A stretch of DNA of 64,000 nt, taken from assembly GCF_019431355.1 (NCBI RefSeq), contig NZ_CP080269.1:5079001-5143000 (forward strand), in the 5' to 3' direction. The DNA comes from Paenibacillus sp. R14(2021). GTDB lineage: Bacteria > Bacillota > Bacilli > Paenibacillales > Paenibacillaceae. This document shows positions 8,282 through 17,961 of this stretch, piece by piece. Every line of letters begins with the position of its first letter. Positions within the stretch are counted from its first letter, which is position 1. The position numbers and the translations under genes were made by a program. The notes beneath the pieces are model-generated. The model was not told the origin of the DNA. It saw nothing but the letters and a program-made list of their open reading frames with translations, and did not search any database.

Positions 8282-9493
8282 GTGGGGACAGCACTCAAGA
8301 GCGTGGAAGTCGTTGCCGCAGGGCATATTTGTCTGGACGTCATTCCGAGCCTATGCACACAGCTTGGGATGGGGACGCTGCTGGTACCGGGGAAGCTGGT
8401 GGAAATCGGCGCTGCGCAGATTGCGGTTGGAGGAGCGGCCGCCAATACAGGGCTGGCACTGCATCGGTTAGGGCTTCGCACGAAGCTGATGGGCAAGATC
8501 GGCAGCGATCTGTTCGGCGAGGCGATTCTGCGGATACTTCGGGAATACGACCACGAGCTGGCGGACGGTATGATCATTGCGCCCGGCGAGCATACCTCGT
8601 ACACGATCGTCATTAATCCGCCCCAAATCGATCGGATATTTCTCCACTGCACCGGCGCGAACGACCATTTTGCTGCGGACGATTTGCAGGTTGAAGAACT
8701 GGCAGGAGCAAGGCTGTTTCATTTCGGCTACCCGCCGCTAATGCGGCAGATGTACATGAACGGGGGAACGGAACTCGCAGCGCTGTTATCGCGAGTGAAA
8801 GGGAGAGGACTCACGGTATCGCTCGATATGGCGAAGCCGGACCCGGGGTCGCCGGCAGGGCAGGCGGATTGGCGAAGCATTCTTATGAAAGCGCTCCCTT
8901 TTGTCGATGTGTTTCTGCCGAGCTTCGAGGAAATTCTCTTCATGCTTCGGCGCGGCCGTTATGAGGAGCTGGCTGCGGCGCATGGCAGCGATTTGCTGCC
9001 GTTCGCGGAAGGGCCGCTGCTTCGCGAATTGGCAGAGGAGCTGCTGACACTTGGATCGGCCATCGTCGTGCTGAAGCTTGGCGAGCATGGGCTGTATTTG
9101 CGCACGACAAGCGATCCTTCGAGGCTGGCTGATATGGGGAAAGGTGCTGTAGGCATGATAGAAGCATGGCTGGACCGTGAGCTGCTGGCGCCTTGCTTCG
9201 AGGTTGAAGTCACAGGGACGACCGGGGCAGGCGACTGCACGATTGCGGGATTTCTGGCAGGCTTGCTGCGAGGTTATGGGCCGGAAGAGACGTTGAACGG
9301 AGCGGTTGCGGCAGGGGCATGCAATGTGGAGCAGGCGGATGCGACGAGCGGCGTGCGTTCTTGGGAAGCGATCGAAGCGCGGCTGGCAGCCGGCTGGCCG
9401 AAGCGTCCTGTGCATCATGCGCTGCAGGAGTGGAGCAAAGCTCGCGATTCTTCAGGTATTTGGCATGGACCGGCAGAGCGAAGGAAGCGCTAG
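8282..9493 (+). CDS. PfkB-family carbohydrate kinase
   Basis: This 403-residue ribokinase-fold kinase has the substrate-binding GGAAANTGLAL (residues 50-60) and the anion-hole/catalytic TGTTGAGD with the base Asp318. It starts with GTG one base after the preceding stop, behind a GGGGGA site, so it is co-translated with the dehydrogenase. It is longer than typical PfkB proteins (about 310-330); the extra length lies in the middle around residues 220-300. It likely phosphorylates the ketose made by the neighbouring isomerase to feed the aldolase. Confidence 0.87.
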   Translation: MGTALKSVEVVAAGHICLDVIPSLCTQLGMGTLLVPGKLVEIGAAQIAVGGAAANTGLALHRLGLRTKLMGKIGSDLFGEAILRILREYDHELADGMIIAPGEHTSYTIVINPPQIDRIFLHCTGANDHFAADDLQVEELAGARLFHFGYPPLMRQMYMNGGTELAALLSRVKGRGLTVSLDMAKPDPGSPAGQADWRSILMKALPFVDVFLPSFEEILFMLRRGRYEELAAAHGSDLLPFAEGPLLRELAEELLTLGSAIVVLKLGEHGLYLRTTSDPSRLADMGKGAVGMIEAWLDRELLAPCFEVEVTGTTGAGDCTIAGFLAGLLRGYGPEETLNGAVAAGACNVEQADATSGVRSWEAIEARLAAGWPKRPVHHALQEWSKARDSSGIWHGPAERRKR

Positions 9494-9510
9494 GCGGCCG
9501 CTCAAGATAA

Positions 9511-10083
<573 letters not shown>

Positions 10084-10207
10084 ACGGTCTCGCCCTCGCA
10101 GTTGTTCGAGCAGAATCGGACTGACCGTTCGAGGCGGCCGGTTCTGCTGCGGACTTGACCGATGCCGGGGAAGCCGCCAATTTCATATGCACAAAGGGGA
10201 GTTCATC

Positions 10208-11623
10208 ATGCTTCAGGAAGTGATTGCAAGCCAGCTTCGCGGCATCGTCGGCGAGAAGTGGTTCAGAGACGACCGGGAATCGCTCATTACTCATTCCTAT
10301 GACGGCACGCCGATGCTGCAGTCGCTTCCGGACGGCGTGATCTATCCCGAGAATACAGATCAGGTCGCCGCTATTCTGAGGCTTCTTCAACAATACCGGG
10401 TCCCTGTCGTGAGCCGCGGCTCAGGCACGAATCTGTGCGGGGGCACGGTACCCGTGGAGGGCGGCGTCGTCATGGTCATGCACCGGATGAACCGCATCTT
10501 GGAGGTCGACCTTGAGAATCTCACGGCGACGTTGCAGCCGGGGCTGAACACCAAGACCTTCATCTCGCATGTGGAAGGACTGGGGCTCTTCTATCCCCCA
10601 GATCCCAGCAGTATGGCGATCTCGACGATCGGCGGCAATATTGCCGAATGTTCGGGCGGTCTGCGTGGACTGAAGTACGGCACGACGAAGGATTACGTCA
10701 TCGGCCTTGAGGCCGTGCTGGCGAGCGGCGAAATTATTCGTACCGGCGGTAAGCTGATGAAGGACGTGGCCGGCTACGATTTGACCAAGCTGCTTGTCGG
10801 CTCGGAAGGCACGCTCGCCGTCATTACGGAAGCGACGCTGAAGCTCATTCCGCCGCCGAAGAGCAAGAAGACGATGCTTGCGATGTATAAGGACCTCTAC
10901 GGCGCGGCGCGTACCGTGTCCAGCATTATCGAGAGCCGGATCATTCCGGCAACGCTGGAGTTTCTGGACAATCCGACGATCCGGGTCGTCGATGATTTTG
11001 CGAAGCTGGGCCTGCCGCTCGATATGGCGGCCATCCTGCTGATCGAGCAGGATGGCGATCCCGAGACGGTGGAGCGGGACATTGCGCGTATCGCGGACAT
11101 TTGCAGGAGCGAGAACGCGGAGCGCGTAAGCATCGCGGCCGATGAGGCGGAGGCGCTGAAGCTGCTGACAGCGCGAAGGAGCGCTTTCACCGCGCTCGCC
11201 CGGCTGCGGCCGACGACGATTCTCGAGGATGCGACGGTGCCGCGCTCGAAGATCGCGGAGATGGTGCTCGCGATCAACGAAATCGCGGCGCGCCACCGCG
11301 TCACAATTTGCACGTTCGGACATGCCGGCGACGGCAATCTGCATCCGACGGCGACGACGGACGCGCGCGATGCCGAAGAGATTCACCGCGTGGAGGCGGC
11401 GTTCGAGGACATCTTCGAAGCGGCGATCGCGCTAGGCGGCACGATAACCGGCGAGCACGGCGTCGGGCTCGTGAAGGCGCCGTTCCTGGAGTGGAAGGTA
11501 GGCACGGCAGGCATCGAGGTGATGCGGGCGATTAAGCTGGCTTTCGACCCGAGCAATATCTTGAACCCGGGCAAAATCTTCGCGAAGTCGGCTCGCAAAA
11601 GGGTGGTGCTCGGCCGTGGTTAA
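10208..11623 (+). CDS. glcD: FAD-linked glycolate/2-hydroxyacid oxidase subunit GlcD
   Basis: This is a 471-residue flavoprotein of the GlcD/lactate dehydrogenase type. An N-terminal PCMH FAD-binding domain shows PVVSRGSGTNLCGG and DPSSMAISTIGGNIAECSGG, and the C-terminal domain has the conserved FGHAGDGNLHP and GEHGVG motifs. It oxidises glycolate, D-lactate or a related 2-hydroxyacid together with the iron-sulfur subunit that overlaps its end. ATG 10208 has AAGGGGA upstream. Third subunit GlcE is absent, as in other Firmicutes pairs. Its place after aldolase and kinase genes suggests it handles an aldol cleavage product. Confidence 0.9.
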   Translation: MLQEVIASQLRGIVGEKWFRDDRESLITHSYDGTPMLQSLPDGVIYPENTDQVAAILRLLQQYRVPVVSRGSGTNLCGGTVPVEGGVVMVMHRMNRILEVDLENLTATLQPGLNTKTFISHVEGLGLFYPPDPSSMAISTIGGNIAECSGGLRGLKYGTTKDYVIGLEAVLASGEIIRTGGKLMKDVAGYDLTKLLVGSEGTLAVITEATLKLIPPPKSKKTMLAMYKDLYGAARTVSSIIESRIIPATLEFLDNPTIRVVDDFAKLGLPLDMAAILLIEQDGDPETVERDIARIADICRSENAERVSIAADEAEALKLLTARRSAFTALARLRPTTILEDATVPRSKIAEMVLAINEIAARHRVTICTFGHAGDGNLHPTATTDARDAEEIHRVEAAFEDIFEAAIALGGTITGEHGVGLVKAPFLEWKVGTAGIEVMRAIKLAFDPSNILNPGKIFAKSARKRVVLGRG

Positions 11624-13136
11624 GACGCTTAGCGACATGATCCCGGCTTCGCCCGGCGGGACCTGGGGCGAGCTTGCGTCCTCACTGAAGCAATCGCTGG
11701 ATTATGATCAGCTCACCAACTGCATGCGCTGCGGCTTCTGTCTCCCGGCCTGCCCGACCTTCCGGGAAACAGGCATCGAAGCGGAGTCGCCGCGCGGCCG
11801 CATTGCCCTGATGAAGGCGGTCGCTGACGGCTTGATGGATCCGGACGCGGCCTTCGAGACGCAGATGAACCATTGCCTCGGCTGCCGTGCCTGCGAACCG
11901 GCTTGTCCGGCGGACGTGAAGTACGGGCAGCTGCTGGAGCAGGCGCGATCATCCATTGAGATGCATACGAAGACGCACCGCTGGTGGGTGAAGACGTTGC
12001 GGAAGGCCGCCTTCGACGGCATGTTTCCGCATCAAGGCCGAATGCGCCTGCTGGGCGGAGCGCTGCAGCTGTACCAGCGGTCCGGCCTGCGCAAGCTGGT
12101 CCGAGGCGCCGGCTTGATGCGGCTGTTTCCGGCACCTATGCGGGAGATGGAAGCGATTCTGCCGGATGCCGCCTACAAGGGCGTCGTGGAGCAGATCGGC
12201 GCGTTCCATCCGGCGAAGGGCGATCGTATCGCTACGGTCGGCCTGTTCCGCGGCTGCATCATGGACGTGCTGTTCACGGAAACGAACAAGCACACGGTCG
12301 AGCTGCTGAATGAAGCGGGCTTCGATGTCGTGATCCCGGATGCGCAGAACTGCTGCGGCGCGCTCCATGCCCATAGCGGCGAACAGGAGGGGGCGAAGTC
12401 GCTCGCGCGTCGTAATATCTCGGCATTCGAGGCGGCCGGCGTGGATTGGATCGTCTCCAATGCAGGCGGGTGCGGCGCGCTGCTCGTGGAGTATGATCAT
12501 CTGCTGCATGACGATCCGCAGTGGAGCGGCGGTGCAGCCTGGTTCGCGAAGCGGGCCGTTGACGTGAGCAAGCTGCTCGTGGAGCACGGGCTTCTGCAGG
12601 CTTCAGTGCAAACGGCCGTGCCCGTGGGAACGCAGGGGGCTGCCACTGCGCGGGTCGGTGCATCAGACATAGGCAGCACAGCATCATCGCCGGCCGGCGG
12701 CGAGGTGCTTGCAGCCGATCCCGGCCGCAGGGGTTCCTGCGGCGGATCGAATGGAGCCACGCCCCCCGCTGCTGCTGTCGAAATGGTTCGCATCACGTAT
12801 CAGGATTCGTGCCATCTGCGCAACGTGATGCGTTCTTCCGACGCGCCGCGCACGCTGATGCGCAGCGTGGCGAACGCCGAATTCATCGAGCTTGCAGAAA
12901 GCGACCGCTGCTGCGGATCGGCGGGAATCTACAACTTGACGCAGCCCGAGATGGCGGGTCAAATTCTGGATCATAAGATGGAACAGGTGAAACGGACGAA
13001 CGCCTATTATTTGCTGACGAGCAATCCCGGCTGCCTGCTGCAGATGAAGCTTGGCATCGAGAAGCATGGGATGAGCGGCGATATGCAGGCCGTGCATCTG
13101 GTTGATTTTCTGCATGAGCGGATCTGCGTCCGTTAG
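11616..13136 (+). CDS. glcF: Glycolate oxidase iron-sulfur subunit GlcF with an unusual linker
   Basis: This 506-residue iron-sulfur partner of GlcD has two [4Fe-4S] ferredoxin motifs (Cys36-39-42-46 and Cys87-90-93-97) and two CCG-type domains (Cys-Cys-Gly at 246-248 and 432-434). Between the CCG domains, residues about 331-388 form a low-complexity Ala/Gly/Ser/Pro-rich stretch not expected in the family, which makes the protein longer than the usual 430-450. The frame stays open through it, so it is an insertion, not a frameshift. GTG 11616 overlaps the glcD end by eight bases, implying coupled translation. Confidence 0.88.
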   Translation: MVKTLSDMIPASPGGTWGELASSLKQSLDYDQLTNCMRCGFCLPACPTFRETGIEAESPRGRIALMKAVADGLMDPDAAFETQMNHCLGCRACEPACPADVKYGQLLEQARSSIEMHTKTHRWWVKTLRKAAFDGMFPHQGRMRLLGGALQLYQRSGLRKLVRGAGLMRLFPAPMREMEAILPDAAYKGVVEQIGAFHPAKGDRIATVGLFRGCIMDVLFTETNKHTVELLNEAGFDVVIPDAQNCCGALHAHSGEQEGAKSLARRNISAFEAAGVDWIVSNAGGCGALLVEYDHLLHDDPQWSGGAAWFAKRAVDVSKLLVEHGLLQASVQTAVPVGTQGAATARVGASDIGSTASSPAGGEVLAADPGRRGSCGGSNGATPPAAAVEMVRITYQDSCHLRNVMRSSDAPRTLMRSVANAEFIELAESDRCCGSAGIYNLTQPEMAGQILDHKMEQVKRTNAYYLLTSNPGCLLQMKLGIEKHGMSGDMQAVHLVDFLHERICVR

Positions 13137-13227
13137 TTCGAAGAGAGGAAGACTGTGCTGCACCGTGAACCGTGCATAATCGCTGCCACGGCCGAAGCTG
13201 GTTATGTCAGTCATGCGCGAATCGACG

Positions 13228-13256
13228 TTTACATGTGCGAATCCAATCTCTATAAT
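13228..13256 (+). promoter_or_regulatory. Sigma-A promoter for the acetyltransferase gene
   Basis: TTTACA (13228-13233) and TATAAT (13251-13256) are separated by exactly 17 bp, about 70 bp upstream of the ATG at 13326. Confidence 0.75.
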
Positions 13257-13325
13257 GGGTACAAACTCAAGATCGCAGACGCATGCTGGCTGCGGCATAC
13301 AGAGTCCAGAGGAGGATTCGGCACT

Positions 13326-13886
13326 ATGCGTACCGCTGCTTTGTTCACGCACCCGCCTATATTCGAAACAGAACGGCTCCTGCTGCGCAGGCTCGAGCTG
13401 ACCGATGCGCCCGATTATTATGCAGTGGCTTCCGATCCGCTTGTATCGGAGACGGCGATTTGGCAGCGCCACGAGTCGATAGAGGACACGCTCGGCTTCT
13501 TGCAGGTCACGCAGGATAAGTTCGAAGCCGCACAAGCCTTCCATTGGGGCATTATCGAGCGAGCAAGCGGCCGGCTGATTGGCCGGACAGGATTGTTCAG
13601 CCTGGATGCCGCGCACGAGAAGGCGGAGATCGGTTATGCGCTATCGAGCCAGTATTGGAATCAAGGCATTGTGACGGAAGCGTCGCGGCTCATCATCCAT
13701 TACGGCCTTCGGGAAGCGGGGCTGAACCGAATCGAGGCGCGCTGCAATGCGAACAATGCAGGCTCCTGTCGCGTGCTGGAGAAGCTCGGCATGACCTATG
13801 AAGGGATACTGCGCAAGCAGCTCAAGATAAAGGGCGTGTTCGTCGATCAACGGATGTATGGCATACTGGGCAGCGATCTTCTCTGA
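13326..13886 (+). CDS. GNAT-family N-acetyltransferase (RimJ/RimL type)
   Basis: This 186-residue acetyl-CoA-dependent acetyltransferase starts with the family-typical IFETERLLLRRLELTDAPD. The acetyl-CoA binding region lies around the SSQYWNQGIVTEASR helix, and the end shows RIEARCNANNAGSCRVLEKLGMTYEG. ATG 13326 follows AGAGGAGG with a 10-base gap; an upstream in-frame ATG (13155) lies before the predicted promoter and is not used. It is a single-gene unit. The acceptor (ribosomal protein N-terminus or small molecule) is unknown. Confidence 0.88.
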   Translation: MRTAALFTHPPIFETERLLLRRLELTDAPDYYAVASDPLVSETAIWQRHESIEDTLGFLQVTQDKFEAAQAFHWGIIERASGRLIGRTGLFSLDAAHEKAEIGYALSSQYWNQGIVTEASRLIIHYGLREAGLNRIEARCNANNAGSCRVLEKLGMTYEGILRKQLKIKGVFVDQRMYGILGSDLL

Positions 13887-13923
13887 ACGGGACAAGCCGC
13901 ACCACTCGAATCTTCTTATATAA

Positions 13924-13960
13924 ATAGGCCGCTGGGAGGTTAACCGGCGGCCTATTGTAT
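13924..13960. terminator. Terminator between convergent genes
   Basis: A 9-bp stem ATAGGCCGC (13924-13932) / GCGGCCTAT (13947-13955) lies between the acetyltransferase (+) and the MOSC gene (-). The minus-strand side is followed by an AT-rich tract; the plus side has only a weak T run. Confidence 0.6.
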
Positions 13961-13976
13961 AGGGTAGGTTTACACG

Positions 13977-14675
13977 TTATGGCTGCTCGCTCTGCTTGCT
14001 GCCTAAGATGCGTTCGCTGCTATCAATCGTAATCCCTGCGCGCCTTTTCTCAAGCGTACTCCGCCAACTCACAGATAATTCGTTCACGCGCAGCAGCTTC
14101 TCTACACCTTCAATATGATCGCGGTCATGATGCATGACCCGGTTCGCGAAGGCCACCGTTACGGCTTCCGGATGATGACTCAATTGGAGCAGCTTATCGG
14201 TATATTCGACCTTGCCCTGCTGCAGCACGCGGAAATAAAAACCGGTAAATCCGGTTTCCTGCACCTTCACGGGCATCTTGGGCGATTCGTAGCGAGCAGC
14301 TAATTTGAAACAAGGCTGTCTTGGCTGACTGACCTGAACGATGGCGCTTCCGAGTTGATAAACATCCCCGATACAAATCTCCGATTCCAATAAACCGCAA
14401 ACGGTCAGATTTTCACCGAAAGCCCCATAGGCAAGCGGCCTCCCAAGTTCCTTTTCCCAGAATGGATAGTGCTCGTAGCTATACACGCAAACCGCCTTAT
14501 CCTTTCCTCCGTGATGCTTAAGGTCGGCTTGTCCGTCACCTTCAAAGCGCTCCCAGTACAAGTCCAATGGCTGATAAACGGGCGTTTTGAAAATACCTGT
14601 AGTCACGTCCTTCTGGTTAAACGTCATTAGCGTCGGCATGCCAACATTGAGCGAAAGCAGCATTCCACGTCTCAT
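13977..14675 (-). CDS. MOSC-domain protein (YiiM-like)
   Basis: This 232-residue protein has the MOSC beta-barrel (roughly residues 35-165) with FGENLTVCG and the conserved cysteine in QPRQPCFKLA, thought to bind molybdenum-cofactor sulfur or sulfur-transfer substrates. A C-terminal helical segment matches the 3-alpha domain of YiiM-type proteins, some of which detoxify N-hydroxylated bases and amines. The ATG at 14675 follows AGGAGGGAGAG. It is divergent from the MocR-type regulator, which may control it. Confidence 0.86.
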   Translation of the reverse strand: MRRGMLLSLNVGMPTLMTFNQKDVTTGIFKTPVYQPLDLYWERFEGDGQADLKHHGGKDKAVCVYSYEHYPFWEKELGRPLAYGAFGENLTVCGLLESEICIGDVYQLGSAIVQVSQPRQPCFKLAARYESPKMPVKVQETGFTGFYFRVLQQGKVEYTDKLLQLSHHPEAVTVAFANRVMHHDRDHIEGVEKLLRVNELSVSWRSTLEKRRAGITIDSSERILGSKQSEQP

Positions 14676-14878
14676 TGGACTCTCCCTCCTAGTCGGTAAT
14701 AGTGCGATATTTATAAATGCGCCCTTGACGCATCGTATAGAAACAGGATTGCTGCAAACTATAAAGCGTGTGCGCCTAGTTAATATAACAGCGCAATGGC
14801 ATGCACGTACATAGCCAAAGATTCGATTTCGTTGCAGTCCATAACGCGATTACCATGCCAGAAATACAGGTGATTTCC

Positions 14879-16318
14879 ATGTTGAAAGTGAACCGCGATG
14901 ATCCCAAACCGATCTGGCAGCAATTGCTGGACCAAATCATTTGCAATATATCTACCGGTAAATGGCCGCCCGGCGAGCAGCTTATTCCGTCTCGCGAACT
15001 GGCACATAAGCTTGGTGTCTCCCGCTCGACCGTACAGCTCGTCTACGAAGAACTGCTTGCCCGGGGTTACATCGAGACGTCCAGGCGAGGAGGTACCCGG
15101 GTAATTTCGTGCTGGAATATCGAGTCCGGTGCCTCGCCGCAGCAGATGCCTGAATGTCCGGTCATTCCTTCGATTCCGCTCTTACAGACTTCGGTCGACC
15201 GCTTGCAGCAGTGGCTCAAGGGCGAAGAAACGGGTGAAGTCAAGATTGATTTTAACCCGCATGAGCCTTATGTGGATGACCTCTTCCAGAAGCTTTGGCG
15301 GCAGACGTACCATCATGTGTCTTCCTGCATGCAACCATGCGATTGGGGTTACGGAAATACTTACGGATATGTCCCTTTGCGCGAGAGAATCCAGCGTTAT
15401 CTATCGCTCGAACGCGGGATTCATGTTCAGCTCGATCAAATCCTGTTAACTTCCGGCGCACAGCATGCCATTGATCTGATCGCGCAATCCCTGCTTAGCG
15501 AAGGGGATATGGTCACCATTGAAGATCCGGGCTATCCGGCTGCCTGGCTTGCGATGAATTATCGCCGCATGCATGTCGTCCCCGTACCTGTCGATGAATA
15601 CGGCCTCGCCGTCGATCGCATTCCCCCGGAAGCCAAACTCACCTTCGTCACGCCATCTCACCAATGTGCGGTCGGAGTTGTGATGGCGGAGCCGCGAAGG
15701 CAGAAGCTAATTCAGTGGGCACTGAAGAATCGGAGTTGGATCATCGAGGACGACTATGACAGCGAGTTTCGTTATCACGGCAACCCGTTGCCGACATTAT
15801 TCAGCCAAGCGCCGAATCATACGCTGTATCTGATGAGCTTCTCCAAAATGATTGCGCCAGGTCTCCGCATGGCGGCGCTCGTCGGGTCGGCCGAAGCTAT
15901 CGCTCAGATTGCGCGCGTGCAGGTGCTGAGTCACCGCCAGCTGCCGATCATGGAGAGCGTTACGCTTACCCGTTTCATGGAGCTAGGCCACTGTATGCGG
16001 CATATGCGAAGGGTCCGCAACATATACAGGCGGCGGCATGAAACCATGATCAAAGCGATTAACGCCAGCGGTTTAACCAAAAGGTTAACATTGTCCGAGA
16101 TTGAAACGGGTTCACATATGCTGCTGGAAGCCGATCCGTCGTTCGACGAACGAAAAGTGACATCGGAGCTGCTGCGTAGAGGCGTTCGCGTGTATCCGCT
16201 AAGTCTTTACTGCATCGAAAGCACCAGAAAGGGCTGGGTACTGGGATTCGCCAAAGTGGACGAAAGGTCGATCGAAGAGGGAATCGCGCATCTCGCGGAC
16301 GTATGTTTACGCTCGTGA
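14879..16318 (+). CDS. MocR/PdxR-type regulator (GntR helix-turn-helix plus aminotransferase domain)
   Basis: This 479-residue hybrid has an N-terminal GntR winged helix (PIWQQLLDQI to SRELAHKLGVSRSTVQLVYEELLARGYIE) joined to a fold-type I aminotransferase domain. The PLP-binding lysine lies in LMSFSKMIAPGLRMA. Such proteins sense PLP or an amino-compound aldimine and often regulate a divergent neighbour. I prefer ATG 14879, which has AGGTGA five bases upstream, over in-frame ATGs at 14801 and 14855. The divergent MOSC gene is the nearest candidate target. Confidence 0.88.
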   Translation: MLKVNRDDPKPIWQQLLDQIICNISTGKWPPGEQLIPSRELAHKLGVSRSTVQLVYEELLARGYIETSRRGGTRVISCWNIESGASPQQMPECPVIPSIPLLQTSVDRLQQWLKGEETGEVKIDFNPHEPYVDDLFQKLWRQTYHHVSSCMQPCDWGYGNTYGYVPLRERIQRYLSLERGIHVQLDQILLTSGAQHAIDLIAQSLLSEGDMVTIEDPGYPAAWLAMNYRRMHVVPVPVDEYGLAVDRIPPEAKLTFVTPSHQCAVGVVMAEPRRQKLIQWALKNRSWIIEDDYDSEFRYHGNPLPTLFSQAPNHTLYLMSFSKMIAPGLRMAALVGSAEAIAQIARVQVLSHRQLPIMESVTLTRFMELGHCMRHMRRVRNIYRRRHETMIKAINASGLTKRLTLSEIETGSHMLLEADPSFDERKVTSELLRRGVRVYPLSLYCIESTRKGWVLGFAKVDERSIEEGIAHLADVCLRS

Positions 16319-16413
16319 CGGCGGCTACAGGATAATATATCGGCTTTTGGTATGCTTGTATACGTCCAAATAAGCCGTTTTACAACAGTCCATATTTGGA
16401 GTGAGACCTGTCC

Positions 16414-16506
16414 ATGTTCAGCGATGCTGAAGAGGAGCTGTTAGCAGCTATTTCAAGCGATTTACTGCCTATGCGGCAAGCAGGTGCACCAATTTTTACC
16501 CATTGA
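16414..16506 (+). CDS. Possible 30-residue peptide or gene remnant
   Basis: An ATG preceded by GGAGTGAG opens a 30-codon acidic frame that I do not recognise. Immediately after its TGA, the +1-shifted frame is open for another 30 or so codons up to a TAG at 16601. This could mean a longer gene broken by a frameshift. Without a homologue I cannot tell a small gene from decay. Confidence 0.2.
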   Translation: MFSDAEEELLAAISSDLLPMRQAGAPIFTH

Positions 16507-16598
16507 CGATTCTGGTTTCTGCCCTGTAACATTCGTCAGCGTAGTCACCGCCGATGCGTATCGCTGCAGATTTACGCCATGGCATTACAGATGGCTGC

Positions 16599-16612
16599 AC
16601 TAGTCGACTAGT
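16599..16612. promoter_or_regulatory. 14-bp perfect palindrome, candidate operator
   Basis: ACTAGTCGACTAGT is its own reverse complement and lies 39 bp upstream of the epoxide hydrolase start. TetR- or MarR-type repressors bind such compact dyads. No regulator gene is adjacent apart from the MocR-type gene upstream. Confidence 0.5.
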
Positions 16613-16651
16613 CCAGTAAAACTTAAACTTAGAAACAGGGAGACAAATAAG

Positions 16652-17839
16652 ATGACACAAACAACTACTCAAGCAACTGCGATTCGCCCGTTCCACGTGA
16701 ACGTTCCGGAAGAAGAAATTAACGAACTGAAACGCCGCATTAACGCAACCAGATGGCCGGATAAAGAAACGGTCTCGGACCGGTCGCAAGGCACGACGCT
16801 TGGAACGATGCAAGAGGTTGCTCGTTACTGGGCGAACGAATACGACTGGCGCAAAGTCGAAGCGAAAATAAACTCTTATCCGCATTTCCTTACCGAGATC
16901 GACGGTCTCGACATTCATTTCATTCATGTTCGTTCGAAGCATGAGAATGCGTTGCCAACGCTTATTGCTCACGGCTGGCCGGGTTCGATCGTCGAGCAAT
17001 TGAAGCTGATCGAGCCGCTGACGAATCCGACGGCGCACGGCGGAACCGAAGCGGATGCTTTCCACGTCGTCATTCCGTCGATGCCTGGCTACGGGTATTC
17101 GGGCAAGCCGACCGCGAAAGGCTGGGGTCCTAAGCGGATCGCGCGCGCTTATGGCGAGCTGATGACTCGTCTTGGTTACGACAAATACGTAGCGCAGGGC
17201 GGCGACTGGGGCTCAATCGTCATCGACATGATGGGCGTGCAAGAGCCTAAAGGATTGATCGGTCTGCATACGAATATGGCGGGCGTCATTCCAGCCGACG
17301 TGGATGCCGCGCTCTGGTCCGGTAGCCCGGCGCCATCCGGTCTCTCGGAGGAAGAGAAGAAAGCGTTCGAGCAAGTTCGCGAAAATAAATTCTATTACGC
17401 CTTCATCATGGGAGACCGCCCGCAGTCGTTGACGGCACTTGCGGATTCGCCTGTCGGTTTGGCCGCCTTCATGATGGACCACGACTATAAGAGCCTAGCT
17501 ATGAAATCTAGATCTTTTGCCGGTGTCAACGAAGGTCTATCGCGCGATGACGTTCTCGATAACATCTCGCATTTCTGGTTCACGAACTCTGCGATTTCCG
17601 CGGCTCGTCTCTACGGAGAGAACGATGTTTCCTTCTTCGCCGTCAAAGGCGTCAAACTCCCGGTTGGCGTCAGCGTATTCCCGGACGAGCTTTATGAAGC
17701 ACCGAAGAGTTGGACAGAGAAGGCATATCCGAACCTGGTCCACTACAACAAGCTGCCTAAAGGCGGACACTTCGCGGGTTGGGAGCAGCCGGAGCACATC
17801 GTTTCCGAAGTTCGCGCGACGTTCAAGTCGCTGCGCTAA
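16652..17839 (+). CDS. Epoxide hydrolase (alpha/beta-hydrolase with EHN domain)
   Basis: This 395-residue enzyme resembles microsomal-type epoxide hydrolases. Residues about 11-110 form the epoxide-hydrolase N-terminal domain (IRPFHVNVPEEEINELKRRI). The oxyanion motif HGWPGS is at 107-112, the nucleophile Asp185 in QGGDWGS and the catalytic His373 in GGHFAGWEQPE. It opens epoxides to diols through an ester intermediate and is probably cytosolic because no signal peptide is seen. AGGGAGA precedes the ATG. It is a single gene ended by a strong terminator. Confidence 0.92.
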   Translation: MTQTTTQATAIRPFHVNVPEEEINELKRRINATRWPDKETVSDRSQGTTLGTMQEVARYWANEYDWRKVEAKINSYPHFLTEIDGLDIHFIHVRSKHENALPTLIAHGWPGSIVEQLKLIEPLTNPTAHGGTEADAFHVVIPSMPGYGYSGKPTAKGWGPKRIARAYGELMTRLGYDKYVAQGGDWGSIVIDMMGVQEPKGLIGLHTNMAGVIPADVDAALWSGSPAPSGLSEEEKKAFEQVRENKFYYAFIMGDRPQSLTALADSPVGLAAFMMDHDYKSLAMKSRSFAGVNEGLSRDDVLDNISHFWFTNSAISAARLYGENDVSFFAVKGVKLPVGVSVFPDELYEAPKSWTEKAYPNLVHYNKLPKGGHFAGWEQPEHIVSEVRATFKSLR

Positions 17840-17897
17840 TTCTCGGATCCATTTGAAAGTTCACGGGCTATCGTTTCTTGTCAAGATGCCCATTTCC

Positions 17898-17938
17898 AAG
17901 AAGAGAGGTCCAAGCGTGGACCTCTCTTCTTATATTTT
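17898..17938 (+). terminator. Terminator of the epoxide hydrolase gene
   Basis: A 15-bp perfect stem (17898-17912 with 17917-17931) and 4-base loop are followed by TATATTTT. Confidence 0.9.
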
Positions 17939-17961
17939 GGTAATTTTTTAGAGTAAAACCA

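Larger units (their letters stand above)
16319..16651. other. 333-bp intergenic region before the epoxide hydrolase gene
   Basis: It holds a short reading frame (16414-16506) with a plausible ribosome site, a second frame that stays open just after its stop, and a 14-bp palindrome at 16599-16612. I see no clear -35/-10 pair. Confidence 0.6.

Noticed and set aside
10421-11386. Minus-strand open frame of 321 codons inside glcD
   Set aside because: It is a shadow frame of GC-rich coding DNA. The plus strand has clear FAD-binding motifs, and the minus frame is Arg-rich without motifs.
12684-13616. Minus-strand open frame of 310 codons across the end of glcF and the acetyltransferase
   Set aside because: It covers two real genes and a promoter on the other strand; no motif or ribosome site.
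16496-17065. Minus-strand open frame of 189 codons over the epoxide hydrolase start
   Set aside because: Its sequence is composition-driven and it conflicts with the hydrolase gene, whose domain motifs are clear.
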